From positions 1 to 28,529 of the forward strand of contig CAJMOO010000017.1 of the NCBI GenBank assembly GCA_905215045.1: a stretch of 28,529 bases of DNA, read 5' to 3'. The DNA comes from an uncultured bacterium. Lineage in GTDB: Bacteria > Bacillota_A > Clostridia > Lachnospirales > Lachnospiraceae. Shown here in pieces: positions 6,554 through 15,573 of the stretch. The notes beneath the pieces were generated by a model. The model worked only from the letters and a program-made list of their open reading frames with translations, made no database searches and was not told the DNA's origin. Both the position numbers and the translations under genes were made by a program. Position 1 is the stretch's first letter; every line of letters begins with the position of its first letter.

Positions 6554-7026
6554 TATTTTCTCTCTTGAATCTTTACGATGACATATCCTTTCTCGGTTGT
6601 AATATAACCGATCTTCAGATACTGTCCATCTCTCTTAATATATCCACCTTGTGTCGATGGTCTGTGATATCCAAACTTCTTGATGAATTTATCACCATAG
6701 GAAAAATGAACGCCTTTGATATCAAAGCTTTCTTCTTCCATATCTTCCTGATCTTCTCCGCCGCTGGATGCTGGCGTAAAGTTCTCTACATAGCCTTCGA
6801 CACTCTTATAATCACCCTGCTTATATGCGTGGATCACCTGCATGTATCCAAAGCAGAATCTCAATGCTGCAACCGCACAGATCACAAGACATACTGCGGA
6901 TAACAATTTAAAAAATGGTTTCTTTGAAAATACGAGGAGTAATACTCCTATGATTCCTAATATCGCAAATGGGATCACCCATCTTGCCTGTATCGTAAAA
7001 TTACTGGCTTCATATAATAGTTTCAT
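6553..7026 (-). CDS. Two-helix membrane protein of unknown function
   Basis: 157 residues. Two hydrophobic helices near the N-terminus (about residues 16-34 and 39-58) are followed by a soluble domain of about 95 residues. That domain has an acidic loop (GGEDQEDMEEE), the segment ESFDIKGVHFSYGD, a GYHRPSTQGGYI turn and the closing strands YLKIGYITTEKGYVIVKIQ. This C-terminal pattern recurs in uncharacterised bacterial membrane proteins. I know of no function. It is the last gene of the minus-strand set that starts with the histidine kinase. It has its own good ribosome binding site (GGGAGG, 7-8 bases before ATG) and its stop codon overlaps the terminator. Confidence 0.75.
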   Translation of the reverse strand: MKLLYEASNFTIQARWVIPFAILGIIGVLLLVFSKKPFFKLLSAVCLVICAVAALRFCFGYMQVIHAYKQGDYKSVEGYVENFTPASSGGEDQEDMEEESFDIKGVHFSYGDKFIKKFGYHRPSTQGGYIKRDGQYLKIGYITTEKGYVIVKIQERK

Positions 7027-7075
7027 TATCCAAGCCTCCCTTCTATGTTCCTTTCAGTTGTCTATGAAAGTTCTA

Positions 7076-7864
7076 TCAGCTCTCTATGATGGAATCACAA
7101 TATTCTAAAACTTTCGCAAATTCCATATCTCCGCCAAATAAATCCAAGGCACTTCCGATCGTTACATCGATCTTATCATTCCCAAAGTTTTTCAACAGTT
7201 CAAGATCGTCAAAATTCTTAACGCCTCCTGCATATGTGACTTTATTGCCGTCATACTGTGCTAACAGTTTCACAAGTTCCTGATCGATTCCTTGTGCTTT
7301 TCCTTCCACATCAACTCCATGGATCAGATATTCATCACACCATGATTCCAGTTTGTGAAGAAGCTCCACGGTTAATTCTTCTTCCGTAAACTTCTGCCAG
7401 CGGTCTGTTGTGATATAGTATCTATCATCTCTCTTTCTGCAGCTAAGGTCAAGTACAAGATGTTCTTTTCCTGCTTTTTCTTTTAAAGAATCTAGTCTGT
7501 CATAGTGAATCTTGCCGCCTGCAAATACAAAAGATGTCACGATCACATGGGATGCTCCTGCTTCGATAAATTCTTTTGCATTCTCATCTGTGATCCCGCC
7601 GCCGATCTGAAGTCCTCCTTCAAATGCTTTGAGTGCCTTTAAGGCTTGTACTTTATCTTCTTCATAGTACTGTGAATCTCTGGCATTGAGCATAATGATA
7701 TGCCCGCCGTTTAAGTGATTATCTTTATATAGTTTTCCATAAAATGTGCCGTCTTTTTCGGATACAAAATTCTCTGTTGCAAAATCTCCCTGATCAAGAA
7801 GGCTTCCTCCTACAATCTGTTTGATCTTGCCGTTGTGAATATCAATACATGGTCTGAATCTCAT
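7076..7864 (-). CDS. hisA: Phosphoribosylformimino-AICAR-phosphate isomerase, eukaryotic-type HisA
   Basis: 262-residue TIM-barrel protein. It resembles yeast HIS6-type enzymes rather than classical bacterial HisA. CIDIHNGKIKQIVGG holds the first catalytic Asp (Asp8). Then come FVSEKDGTFYGKLYKD, LQIGGGI, HVIVTSFVF, the diagnostic LDLSCRK (about 138-144), IHGVDVEG (about 181-188), VTYAGG and VTIGSALDLFGG. The reaction is the fourth step of histidine synthesis, converting ProFAR to PRFAR. No other his gene is in the window. It sits 19 bases after the pseudouridine synthase gene. The ribosome binding site is weak (GGGAG 13 bases before ATG), but the N-terminus matches the family exactly. Confidence 0.88.
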   Translation of the reverse strand: MRFRPCIDIHNGKIKQIVGGSLLDQGDFATENFVSEKDGTFYGKLYKDNHLNGGHIIMLNARDSQYYEEDKVQALKALKAFEGGLQIGGGITDENAKEFIEAGASHVIVTSFVFAGGKIHYDRLDSLKEKAGKEHLVLDLSCRKRDDRYYITTDRWQKFTEEELTVELLHKLESWCDEYLIHGVDVEGKAQGIDQELVKLLAQYDGNKVTYAGGVKNFDDLELLKNFGNDKIDVTIGSALDLFGGDMEFAKVLEYCDSIIES

Positions 7865-7883
7865 CTTTTCTAATCATCTCCCG

Positions 7884-8594
7884 TTATTCTGTCATCTCTA
7901 ATAAGTCAAATGCTTCTCCGCTTGGATCTGCTTTAAATACCATTCTCTCTCCAGTTATTGGATGATCAAAGGCGATCCTTGCTGCAAATAACCCGATCTC
8001 TTTGTATTTCTTCTTTGTCTTCTGGTAGATCGGATTGTACTTTGTATCTCCCCAGATTCCAAATCCTCTGCTTGATGTCTGGACACGGATCTGATGATGC
8101 CGTCCTGTCTCTAAATGAATCAGACAGTATGTGTATTTCATCTTGGAATCTTCCATCATATCAATGACTTCATAATCAAGGATTGCTTCTTTGGCACCTT
8201 TGGTTCCTTCTTTGACTACTTTCGATACATTGTTCTTTGGATCTTTTAATAAAAAGTCTCTAAAAGTTCCTTCGTCCTGTGGAAGCCAGCCTGTTAAAAC
8301 AGCCTGATAGTCTTTCTCAAATGTATGGTCTTTGATCTGATCTGTCAAGGATGCTGCTGCCTCTTTCGTTCTTGCAAATACCATGACTCCGCCAACTGGT
8401 CTGTCCAGACGGTGTACTAAATATAGTTCTGGTTCTCCGTCCATATTCTCTTCAAAGAATAACTGATTCTTCAGCTGGTGCAAAAGATCCATATCTCCTG
8501 TCTTATCACTGGAAACAGGGGTTCCTTTTGGTTTCTCGCACACAACGATCTGCTCATCTTTGTATATAATCTTTATCTTTTTATTTTTTCTCAT
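7884..8594 (-). CDS. RluA-family pseudouridine synthase
   Basis: 236 residues without an S4 RNA-binding domain. The catalytic motif is HRLDRPVGGVMVFA with Asp64. An N-terminal strand (IIYKDEQIVVCEKPKG) and the C-terminal GRHHQIRVQTSSRGFGIWGDTKY complete the family pattern. It isomerises uridine to pseudouridine in rRNA or tRNA. The target site cannot be read from the sequence. The start lies 9 bases after the response regulator stop, with GTAGGAG overlapping that stop, so it is in the same transcript as the two-component genes. Confidence 0.9.
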   Translation of the reverse strand: MRKNKKIKIIYKDEQIVVCEKPKGTPVSSDKTGDMDLLHQLKNQLFFEENMDGEPELYLVHRLDRPVGGVMVFARTKEAAASLTDQIKDHTFEKDYQAVLTGWLPQDEGTFRDFLLKDPKNNVSKVVKEGTKGAKEAILDYEVIDMMEDSKMKYTYCLIHLETGRHHQIRVQTSSRGFGIWGDTKYNPIYQKTKKKYKEIGLFAARIAFDHPITGERMVFKADPSGEAFDLLEMTE

Positions 8595-8603
8595 AAGGTA
8601 CTC

Positions 8604-9293
8604 CTACATCTTGAAGCGGTATCCAACACCCCAGATTGTCTCAATATACTGTGGTTTTGCTGTATTAACTTCAATCTTTTCTCTGATCTTCTTGATATGA
8701 ACCGTAACTGTTGCAATATCTCCGAGAGATTCCATATCCCAGATTTTATTAAATAATTCTTCTTTGGTAAATACACGGTTTGGATGTCCTGCCAAGAATG
8801 TTAACAGGTCAAACTCTTTTGTTGTAAAGACTTTCTCTTCTCCGTTTAAGTATACACGTCTTGCTGTCTTATCGATCTTTAATCCACGGATCTCGATGAT
8901 ATCATTGACTTCCATCTGATTGTTTACAAGTCTCTGATAACGGTTTAAATGTGCTTTCACTCTTGCTACCAATTCACTTGGGCTGAATGGTTTGGTAATA
9001 TAATCATCTGCTCCGAGTCCTAAACCTCTGATCTTATCGATATCTTCTTTTCTTGCGGATACCATAAGAATTGGGATTTCTTTTGCTTCTCTGATCTGTT
9101 TACAAATCTCAAATCCATCGACTCCTGGAAGCATAATATCTAAAATGATCATATCAAAATCATTCTTTAATGCTTTCTCAAGTCCCTGCTGTCCATCTGT
9201 TTCAATCTCTACTTCAAATGAACTAAGTTCCAAATAATCTTTCTCTAATTCTGCAATTGAAAGTTCGTCTTCTACGATTAATACTTTGCTCAT
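8604..9293 (-). CDS. OmpR/PhoB-family response regulator
   Basis: 229 residues. The receiver domain spans residues 1-115, with acidic pair Glu8-Asp9, phospho-acceptor Asp52 (LDIMLPGVDG) and Lys101 (YITKPFS). A winged-helix DNA-binding domain spans about 130-229 (TKEFDLLTFLAGHPNRVFTKEEL, then TVTVHIKKIREK and IWGVGYRF). It acts with the kinase encoded just upstream (one base between stop and start). The signal and regulon are unknown. The downstream pseudouridine synthase is close enough to be co-transcribed. Confidence 0.95.
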   Translation of the reverse strand: MSKVLIVEDELSIAELEKDYLELSSFEVEIETDGQQGLEKALKNDFDMIILDIMLPGVDGFEICKQIREAKEIPILMVSARKEDIDKIRGLGLGADDYITKPFSPSELVARVKAHLNRYQRLVNNQMEVNDIIEIRGLKIDKTARRVYLNGEEKVFTTKEFDLLTFLAGHPNRVFTKEELFNKIWDMESLGDIATVTVHIKKIREKIEVNTAKPQYIETIWGVGYRFKM

Positions 9294-9294
9294 G

Positions 9295-10782
9295 TTATTT
9301 CTCCTTTGACTGATCGAGTACTTTATTTAATGTAAAGAATATTGTCGTTCCGGTACGCAGTTTACTCTCTGCCCAGATCTCTCCGCCGTGTTCTTCGATG
9401 ATCTTCTTGCAGATTGATAATCCAAGACCACTTCCTCCTGCGGAATTTCTTGACATATCTGCACGGTAGGTTCTTCGGAAAATGTGTGGGAGATCTTCTT
9501 TGGATATTCCGATTCCATTATCCTTGATCGCTACCTGTACCTTGCGGTCAAATTCTGTTAAGGTAATGCTTACCTTTCCTTTGGCCTTATTGTTATATTT
9601 GCATGCGTTATTAATAATATTGTTAACAACCCTCTTAAGCTGTTCAGGATCGGCTGTTACCATTACATTTGCTGCACAATAATTACGGTATGAGAACATC
9701 ATTCCCCGCTGTTCAAGGTCTGCTCCAATCTCGTCTACACAGTCTTTGAAATAGGAATTGATGTTGATTTTCTCAAAATTGTATGGAATGATATTGGAAT
9801 CGATCTTTGAATACAGGGATAATTCGTTGATCAGTACGTTCATATCATTTGCCTTATTATAAATGGTCTTAATGTAGCGGTCCATCTTCTCTGGAGTATC
9901 TGCCACGCCATCCATGATTCCTTCCACGTATCCTTTGATCGCCGTGATCGGTGTCTTCAGGTCATGGGAAATGTTACTGATCAAATCTCTGTTCTGTTTT
10001 TCATAAACGATTCTTGCATCGATCGAATCCTTTAATTCCGCACGCATCTCATTAAATGCATTGCATAATTCTCTGATCTCCTCGCCGCCGCTGTTGATCA
10101 CAACGTCATTATCGAGATTTCCATCCTTGATACGCTCCGCACCGGCTTTCAATTCTCTGATCGGACTTACGAATTCGCGATACATAAACCATGATAAAAA
10201 TGTACTTGTTAAAATTAATACGCCGATTACCGCACAGGAAACCTGAATAAAAATATTGCGGTAATGTGGAAGTACTGTTCCAAGGTCTGTCATAATAAAT
10301 ACAGAGCCTTTTCCTCCATCACTGAATTTGAAGTCCTGCTGTTTCACAAGATAATTTCCTGGACGGCTTACGAAAAATCCTCTGTCTGCATCACTGTCTT
10401 TATTTCCATAGGATGGAAGCTTGTTGATCAGTTTTTCAGAGACATTTGTCTGTCCTATATAAGTGATCTTACCATTCTTGCGAATGATCAGATAAGAATC
10501 TTTGTCTTTTAATCTCTTGTTCACATCATTTAAGTATTGCTCATTGTCAAAAATCTGTGGATCTTTATTCACATGTTCTTCTAATTCAAAGAAGATTCCC
10601 TGTGTCTCTGTATTCATTGTCTTTAACGGATTGACAAACCGTTCAAATGAACCTGCTGAGAGATCTGCCTTGTTGATTCTTGAATACCCTATACTCAAAC
10701 CAGCGATCGATACTATCATCACAAAGATTGGTAGCACGATCGCTGGTAAATAGATTAATCGAACTTTATTTACTGCTTTCAT
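9295..10782 (-). CDS. Membrane sensor histidine kinase
   Basis: 495 residues. Transmembrane helix 1 (about 9-31) is followed by an extracytoplasmic sensor of about 145 residues, helix 2 (about 177-199), a HAMP linker (about 200-252), a HisKA dimerisation domain with the phospho-acceptor His273 in ISHDLKTPITAIKGY, and a HATPase_c domain with N box NIINNACKYN, G1 DNGIGI and G2 GGSGLGLSI. The architecture is that of class I kinases. The sensor region has no recognised ligand motif. It is the first gene of a minus-strand set, preceded by a TATAAT at 10820-10815. The response regulator starts one base after its stop codon. Confidence 0.95.
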   Translation of the reverse strand: MKAVNKVRLIYLPAIVLPIFVMIVSIAGLSIGYSRINKADLSAGSFERFVNPLKTMNTETQGIFFELEEHVNKDPQIFDNEQYLNDVNKRLKDKDSYLIIRKNGKITYIGQTNVSEKLINKLPSYGNKDSDADRGFFVSRPGNYLVKQQDFKFSDGGKGSVFIMTDLGTVLPHYRNIFIQVSCAVIGVLILTSTFLSWFMYREFVSPIRELKAGAERIKDGNLDNDVVINSGGEEIRELCNAFNEMRAELKDSIDARIVYEKQNRDLISNISHDLKTPITAIKGYVEGIMDGVADTPEKMDRYIKTIYNKANDMNVLINELSLYSKIDSNIIPYNFEKININSYFKDCVDEIGADLEQRGMMFSYRNYCAANVMVTADPEQLKRVVNNIINNACKYNNKAKGKVSITLTEFDRKVQVAIKDNGIGISKEDLPHIFRRTYRADMSRNSAGGSGLGLSICKKIIEEHGGEIWAESKLRTGTTIFFTLNKVLDQSKEK

Positions 10783-10814
10783 CCCATAACTCTCCTTTGG
10801 TATTAATATCTTTT

Positions 10815-10820
10815 ATTATA
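10815..10820 (-). promoter_or_regulatory. -10 element for the two-component operon
   Basis: Perfect TATAAT on the minus strand, 33 bases before the kinase start codon. No convincing -35 is visible at 16-18 bases upstream, so the promoter may be weak or activator-dependent. Confidence 0.35.
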
Positions 10821-10899
10821 CCATAGTCATACGAAGAAACCAGAAGTTGAGCGATTATTTTATTTAATTTTTAGAAAGATTTTTTACCATTTGGAATAT

Positions 10900-12090
10900 C
10901 TAATTTCTTGAAACGATGAAATCAAGAAGTGCATCTGCAACTTCTTCTTTTGTCATCTTTGGAAGCTGTTTTTCTTCATCTTTTGTGATCAGTGTGATCA
11001 CGTTTGTATCTGTGTTAAATCCAGCTCCCTGTTCCTTCAGGTTATTGGCTGCGATCATGTCGATCTTTTTCTTCTCAAGTTTTGCTCTGGAGTTTTCTAA
11101 CATGTTCTGTGTCTCCATGGAAAAACCGCATAGGAACTGACCTTCTTTTTTGTTCTCTCCAAGTGTCTTTAAGATGTCCTTGGTTCTTACCAGTTCAATT
11201 GACATATCACCGTCTTTTTTCTTGACTTTCTGGTCGCTGACATTCGCTGGTGTGTAGTCTGCAACGGCTGCAGATTTGATGATGATATCTTGTTCATCAC
11301 TTCTGCTTGTCACTGCATCATACATATCCTGTGCGCTGACAACTGGTACCACATCAACAAACATTGGCGGTTCGATCGCTGTCTTTCCTGTAACTAAAGT
11401 TACATCAGCTCCTCGAAGCATTGCCATCTTGGCGATCGCATATCCCATCTTGCCTGAAGAGTGATTGGAAATATATCTGACTGGATCAATCGCTTCAATC
11501 GTTGGTCCTGCTGTTACTAAAACTTTCTTGCCTTTTAAGTCTTTTTCTTTGGCAATGGCTCTCTCAAGATGTGCCACAAGTACTTCTTCTGAAGGCATCT
11601 TTCCTGCTCCGCTTGTTCCACATGCCAGATGTCCATTCGCAGGCTCTACGATCTCATATCCAAATCTTCTTAATTTATCAAGATTATCCTGCAGGATTGC
11701 ATTGTTATACATCTTTGTGTTCATCGCTGGTGAGATGATCACTGGTTTATTACATGCCATCACAGTTGTTGATAACATATCGTCTGCAATTCCATTTGCA
11801 ATCTTACCAATGATGTTGGCTGACGCTGGTGCGATCAGCATAGCATCTGCTTTGTCTGTCAGTGATACATGTGCTACATGAAACTGAAAATTACGGTCAA
11901 ATGTTTCTACAAGACATTTTGTGTTGGTCAAACTTTCAAATGCGATTGGGTTGATAAAGTTTGTCGCGTTCTTTGTCATAACTACGTGAACTTCGCATCC
12001 ACGTTTCACTAACATACTCGCTACATTCGCCATCTTATAGGCTGCAATACTTCCTGTCACACCCAGTACAATCGTTTTTCCTTTTAACAT
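10900..12090 (-). CDS. coaBC: Bifunctional phosphopantothenoylcysteine decarboxylase / phosphopantothenate-cysteine ligase
   Basis: 396 residues, the usual fused length. The CoaC half (about 1-180) is an FMN flavoprotein: GVTGSIAAYK, the catalytic-type His in FHVAHVSL, ISPAMNTKMY, and the active-site Cys in HLACGTSGAGKM. The CoaB half starts near residue 185 with KKVLVTAGPT, then DPVRYISNHSSGKMG, KSAAVADYTP and KKKDGDMSIELVRTKDIL. Together they convert 4'-phosphopantothenate to 4'-phosphopantetheine for CoA. It is the last gene of the pan operon, 13 bases after panD. Fusion of supply and use genes in one operon makes functional sense. Confidence 0.96.
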   Translation of the reverse strand: MLKGKTIVLGVTGSIAAYKMANVASMLVKRGCEVHVVMTKNATNFINPIAFESLTNTKCLVETFDRNFQFHVAHVSLTDKADAMLIAPASANIIGKIANGIADDMLSTTVMACNKPVIISPAMNTKMYNNAILQDNLDKLRRFGYEIVEPANGHLACGTSGAGKMPSEEVLVAHLERAIAKEKDLKGKKVLVTAGPTIEAIDPVRYISNHSSGKMGYAIAKMAMLRGADVTLVTGKTAIEPPMFVDVVPVVSAQDMYDAVTSRSDEQDIIIKSAAVADYTPANVSDQKVKKKDGDMSIELVRTKDILKTLGENKKEGQFLCGFSMETQNMLENSRAKLEKKKIDMIAANNLKEQGAGFNTDTNVITLITKDEEKQLPKMTKEEVADALLDFIVSRN

Positions 12091-12103
12091 GATCTTCTTT
12101 CTC

Positions 12104-12493
12104 CTACATATCTTCTAAACGTCCATGTCTTTCATAGTTTGTGCAGCGGGAAATCTGATTGTCATCATCTACAAATACAACTTTTGGTTCAAATGTCTTT
12201 GCTTCTTCTGGTGTCATATCTGCATATGCGATAATGATGATCTTATCTCCTGTTGCAACGCAGCGTGCTGCAGGCCCGTTTAAGCAGATCATTCCGCTTC
12301 CTGGTTCTCCTGGAATTGTATATGTCTCAAAACGGCTTCCGTTGTTAACGTCTACAATATGTACGTGTTCGTATTCTAAGATTCCTGCTGCTTCTAATAA
12401 TACAGGATCAACTGTGATACTTCCTACATAATCTAATTCTGCCTGTTTTACTGTTGCTCTATGAATTTTTCCTTTTAACATGCTGATGTTCAT
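12104..12493 (-). CDS. panD: Aspartate 1-decarboxylase proenzyme
   Basis: 129 residues. It makes beta-alanine from aspartate using a pyruvoyl group formed by self-cleavage at Gly24-Ser25 (YVGSITVD). Other conserved features are [12 protein letters not shown] at the N-terminus, [12 protein letters not shown], and the [13 protein letters not shown] block. AAAGGAG lies 9 bases before the start. It lies 19 bases after panC and 13 before coaBC, so the operon carries both arms of pantothenate synthesis. Confidence 0.96.
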   Translation of the reverse strand: MNISMLKGKIHRATVKQAELDYVGSITVDPVLLEAAGILEYEHVHIVDVNNGSRFETYTIPGEPGSGMICLNGPAARCVATGDKIIIIAYADMTPEEAKTFEPKVVFVDDDNQISRCTNYERHGRLEDM

Positions 12494-12512
12494 TTTTTCT
12501 TTCTCCTTTAGT

Positions 12513-13355
12513 CTATTCGTTAATCAGTGTGTTGTCAATGAGTCTTGTCTTTCCAATGTAAACTGCCATCGCAAGCATACATGTTCCTTCAAGTTTCTCA
12601 ACTGGTGCCATGGATAATGCATCGACTGCCTCTACATAGTCGATCTTAGCCATTGGTTCTGTCTCGATATTCTTCTTCATTGCTTCTACGACTTTGTTTG
12701 CATCTTTTTCTGTCTTGGCAAGTTCTTTTCCTAAAGCAACTGTTTTGGATAAGATCAGTGCTGCTTTTCTTTCTTCTTCTGATAAATATGTATTTCTTGA
12801 ACTCTTGGCAAGTCCGTCTTCTTCACGAACGATTGGGCATCCAACGATCTCGATATCCATATTTAAGTCACGTACCATACGGCGGATAACTGCTAACTGC
12901 TGTCCGTCTTTCTGTCCAAAATATGCTCTGTCTGGTGTTACGATGTTGAAGAATTTATTTACAACCGTACATACTCCTCTGAAATGGATTGGACGAGTTT
13001 TTCCACAAAGTCCTTCTGTAAGTCCTGTCATATCCACAAATGAGCAGAAGTCTTTCTCATACATTTCTTCTGGTTCTGGATGGAAGATCAAGTCTACTCC
13101 TGCGCTTTCGCATAATGCTGCATCATGTTCTAAATCTCTTGGATATGTTGCAAGGTCTTCTGTTGGTCCAAACTGCATTGGGTTTACGAAAATACTTACA
13201 ACGACTTTATCGTTATCTTTTCTTGCTGCGTCCATCAGGCTCTTGTGTCCTTCATGAAGATATCCCATTGTTGGAACGAAACCTACGCTTAATCCCTGTT
13301 TCTTCCATTCTTTTACCTGTTCTCTGACTTCTTTTACTGTTGCTACGATTTTCAT
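12513..13355 (-). CDS. panC: Pantothenate synthetase
   Basis: 280 residues. A nucleotidyltransferase-superfamily ligase that joins pantoate and beta-alanine with ATP. The HIGH-like motif is [11 protein letters not shown] near residue 30. [21 protein letters not shown] and the KMSKS-equivalent AKSSRNTYL are all present. AAGGAG precedes the ATG by 8 bases. The 149-base gap from panB is longer than the other gaps in this operon and holds a perfect inverted repeat just upstream of the ribosome binding site. Confidence 0.96.
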   Translation of the reverse strand: MKIVATVKEVREQVKEWKKQGLSVGFVPTMGYLHEGHKSLMDAARKDNDKVVVSIFVNPMQFGPTEDLATYPRDLEHDAALCESAGVDLIFHPEPEEMYEKDFCSFVDMTGLTEGLCGKTRPIHFRGVCTVVNKFFNIVTPDRAYFGQKDGQQLAVIRRMVRDLNMDIEIVGCPIVREEDGLAKSSRNTYLSEEERKAALILSKTVALGKELAKTEKDANKVVEAMKKNIETEPMAKIDYVEAVDALSMAPVEKLEGTCMLAMAVYIGKTRLIDNTLINE

Positions 13356-13370
13356 TGTTAAAACTCCTTC

Positions 13371-13390
13371 TTCCCATTTATATATGGGAA
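13371..13390. repeat. Inverted repeat in the panC leader
   Basis: TTCCCAT (13371-13377) and ATGGGAA (13384-13390) are perfect inverted 7-mers with a 6-base AT spacer. On the minus-strand mRNA the hairpin ends next to the panC Shine-Dalgarno. It may adjust translation of panC relative to panB. The rest of the panB-panC spacer is AT-rich without a clear promoter. Confidence 0.45.
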
Positions 13391-13504
13391 TCTATATAAA
13401 ATATGTCCTTATAATTTCCCTGCTGTTTCGGTTATATTCTTACTAAAATATATCTTTTTGTAATCTGTGTTGCGAATCTTTTTAATAATCTATATTGATA
13501 ATTT

Positions 13505-14332
13505 TTAATATAATTTTTCAATTACGTCATCACTGATCGCATAGGTATTTTCTGGTCCTGGGAAAGTTCCTTCTTTAACTGCATTGATATAGTCTTTGAC
13601 TGCTCCCTGCATCACTTCTCCAACCTGAGCAAACTGTTTTACAAATTTAGGCACAAAGTTTCCATACATTGCTAACATATCCTGATATACCAGTACCTGT
13701 CCGTCGCATTCTGGACTTGCTCCGATTCCGATCGTTGGAATATGTACTTTCTTTGTAATGATCGCTGCTAATTTCTCAGGAATTCCTTCCAAAACTAACA
13801 TAAATGCTCCAGCTTTCTCGACTGCCTGTGCTGCTTCGATCAGTTCTTTGGCTGCTTCTTCGCTTTTTCCCTGTACTCTGAATCCACCAAACATATTAGA
13901 TGACTGTGGTGTCAGTCCAATGTGGGCACATACTGGGATCTGTGCATTTACGATTGCTTCGATCTGTGGACATACATTTTTGCCGCCTTCTAATTTTACT
14001 GCTGTACAACCTGTTTCTTTCATGATTCGTCCAGCATTTGCTACCGCATCATATACAGATGTGTGATAAGATAAAAATGGCATATCGACAACGATCATGG
14101 CGTTTTGGGCTCCTCTTACAACGGCTGCTCCATGATGGATCATGTCATCGACCGTTACAGGGATCGTTGAGTCATATCCAAGCATAACCATTCCTAAAGA
14201 ATCTCCAACTAACATTGTGTCGATTCCAGCTTCATCGAACAATTTTGCGGTAGAATAATCGTATGCTGTGAGCATTGTGATCTTTTCCCCGTTATCTTTC
14301 ATCTTCTGTACTGTGCTTACTGTTGTTTTCAT
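13505..14332 (-). CDS. panB: 3-methyl-2-oxobutanoate hydroxymethyltransferase
   Basis: 275 residues, (beta/alpha)8 barrel. It adds a hydroxymethyl group from methylene-tetrahydrofolate to alpha-ketoisovalerate, giving ketopantoate. Conserved blocks are [29 protein letters not shown] with the metal-binding Asp, [21 protein letters not shown] and [15 protein letters not shown]. The start codon overlaps the stop of the upstream reductase gene by four bases (ATGA), showing translational coupling. GAGGAA serves as ribosome binding site. Confidence 0.96.
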   Translation of the reverse strand: MKTTVSTVQKMKDNGEKITMLTAYDYSTAKLFDEAGIDTMLVGDSLGMVMLGYDSTIPVTVDDMIHHGAAVVRGAQNAMIVVDMPFLSYHTSVYDAVANAGRIMKETGCTAVKLEGGKNVCPQIEAIVNAQIPVCAHIGLTPQSSNMFGGFRVQGKSEEAAKELIEAAQAVEKAGAFMLVLEGIPEKLAAIITKKVHIPTIGIGASPECDGQVLVYQDMLAMYGNFVPKFVKQFAQVGEVMQGAVKDYINAVKEGTFPGPENTYAISDDVIEKLY

Positions 14333-15177
14333 TTTTCTTCCTCCAATACATGTTTCATGTCTGCATAAGAAATATCCGGATGACGTGTCTGCGCAAGTTT
14401 GATGATCTCTTTTGTCAGAGCACTGTAAGTTTCCTTTTTTTCCTGATCTATGGCATTCAGGTGTTTCTGTATGGTTTTGATATCATGGCGTTCCACTGGT
14501 CCTGTCAATGCATCACATGTGCCAACCTCAAATATGTTGTTCATGTTCGTAACTGCCAGCGGTTTCAATGCCATAAGTGCCGCTTCATCATCAAATCCAC
14601 ATTCTTTGAGCAATTCCTTTGCCTGATTGATCAGTCCGACCGCAAGATTTGATGCAAACACAGCCGCCGCATGGTATTTTGGTTTATCTCCGCTTTTTAA
14701 TCTCACAATGTGATTTGGACACGCAGATAATAAATCCATGATCTCTTCTATGTGTTCTTCATTTCCTTCCACACTGAATAAAGCCTTAGCCAGATCTTCG
14801 TATGCAGTTTTTTTACTTTTAAATGGAAACATTGGATGAATAGAGTAACCGTATGCTCCGGTTTCTTCAATTCCAGAAAGAACAGCTGATCCTAATGATC
14901 CGCTGCAATGACAAATAAACTTTCCTTGTATCGGATAAGTTCTGACTTGTTCCCAGACTGTACTGATCGCATCGTCTGGTACTGTTAAAAATAGAACATC
15001 ACTCTTTGTTAATATTTTATCAATCGATGTTGTAAATATTTGCTGAGTCTGTTTTTCCGTTCCACTTACATTTGCTTGTGTACGGGTGTAGCACCCTGTG
15101 ACGGGTATATTGTTGTGTACAAAGTACTCATAAAGAGAGCAGCCTACTTTTCCTGCTCCGATGAATCCTACTTTCAT
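14329..15177 (-). CDS. panG: Rossmann-fold/DUF2520 reductase, probable ketopantoate reductase PanG
   Basis: 282 residues. The N-terminal NAD(P)-binding fold starts at residue 1 with [14 protein letters not shown] (GxGxxG, residues 7-12), then [18 protein letters not shown] and a [10 protein letters not shown] motif. The C-terminal half is the all-helical DUF2520-type dimerisation domain ([12 protein letters not shown]). The start at 15177 is used because the Rossmann strand begins there and AGGTG lies 8 bases before it. Upstream in-frame codons overlap the promoter. It is first in panG-panB-panC-panD-coaBC, with no panE in the window. Ketopantoate reductase is therefore the missing step it most likely fills, as PanG proteins do in other bacteria. 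That function is inferred from family and context. Confidence 0.8.
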   Translation of the reverse strand: MKVGFIGAGKVGCSLYEYFVHNNIPVTGCYTRTQANVSGTEKQTQQIFTTSIDKILTKSDVLFLTVPDDAISTVWEQVRTYPIQGKFICHCSGSLGSAVLSGIEETGAYGYSIHPMFPFKSKKTAYEDLAKALFSVEGNEEHIEEIMDLLSACPNHIVRLKSGDKPKYHAAAVFASNLAVGLINQAKELLKECGFDDEAALMALKPLAVTNMNNIFEVGTCDALTGPVERHDIKTIQKHLNAIDQEKKETYSALTKEIIKLAQTRHPDISYADMKHVLEEEK

Positions 15178-15265
15178 ACATGTATCACCTGCTTTCTGCG
15201 GGTGATGTTCTATGTTGTATTGATTTGTCGGTATGATTTCTTTCGAGAATACCATCCAGTTGTTA

Positions 15266-15294
15266 ACTATAGCACCCATGTTGTTAAATAGCAA
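15266..15294 (-). promoter_or_regulatory. Promoter of the pan operon with flanking direct repeats
   Basis: Minus-strand TTGCTA (15294-15289), 17-base spacer ending in TGC, and TATAGT (15271-15266), giving an extended -10. The 8-mer GTTGTTAA on the plus strand occurs at 15259-15266 and again at 15280-15287, 21 bases apart, with one copy in the spacer and one at the start of transcription. This spacing suits an operator bound on one face of the helix. Confidence 0.65.
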
Positions 15295-15330
15295 GGGAAA
15301 TTTTAATTTGAAAGGTAGTCGTGGGGATTG

Positions 15331-15564
15331 TATATGAGAAAAACGAAATAATCACATAGAGGATCCAGACCAGAAATTTTGCTCGCCGTTTTGAACGGTC
15401 GCTGATACGCGAACTTTCCTTCGGTAACTCGCGTTCAAAGGTACTGAAACCGGTAGTTTTTGACGCTCAAACAACCGACCAAGTTCGCTGCGAACCGTTC
15501 AAAACGACGGCAAAATTTCAATGGTTCTGAATCCCCTATGTGATTATTTCGTTTTTCTCATATA
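15331..15564. repeat. Large inverted repeat 1 with a perfect 29-bp outer stem
   Basis: 15331-15359 and 15536-15564 are exact reverse complements over 29 bases. Pairing then continues inward imperfectly for about 60 more bases, including TTTTGAACGG/CCGTTCAAAA near 15388-15400 and 15493-15505 and matching GCGAACTT-type blocks. A transcript or single strand would fold into a rod of about 90 bp with an apex near 15440. The centre is more GC-rich than the surroundings. Confidence 0.9.
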
Positions 15565-15573
15565 CACGGACGG

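Noticed and set aside
10783..10899. Terminator after coaBC
   Set aside because: Only weak AT-rich pairing is visible. I could not find a stem with a convincing T-run.
12694..13257. Plus-strand open frame opposite panC
   Set aside because: Shadow of the well-supported panC gene, with low-complexity composition and no homologous motif.
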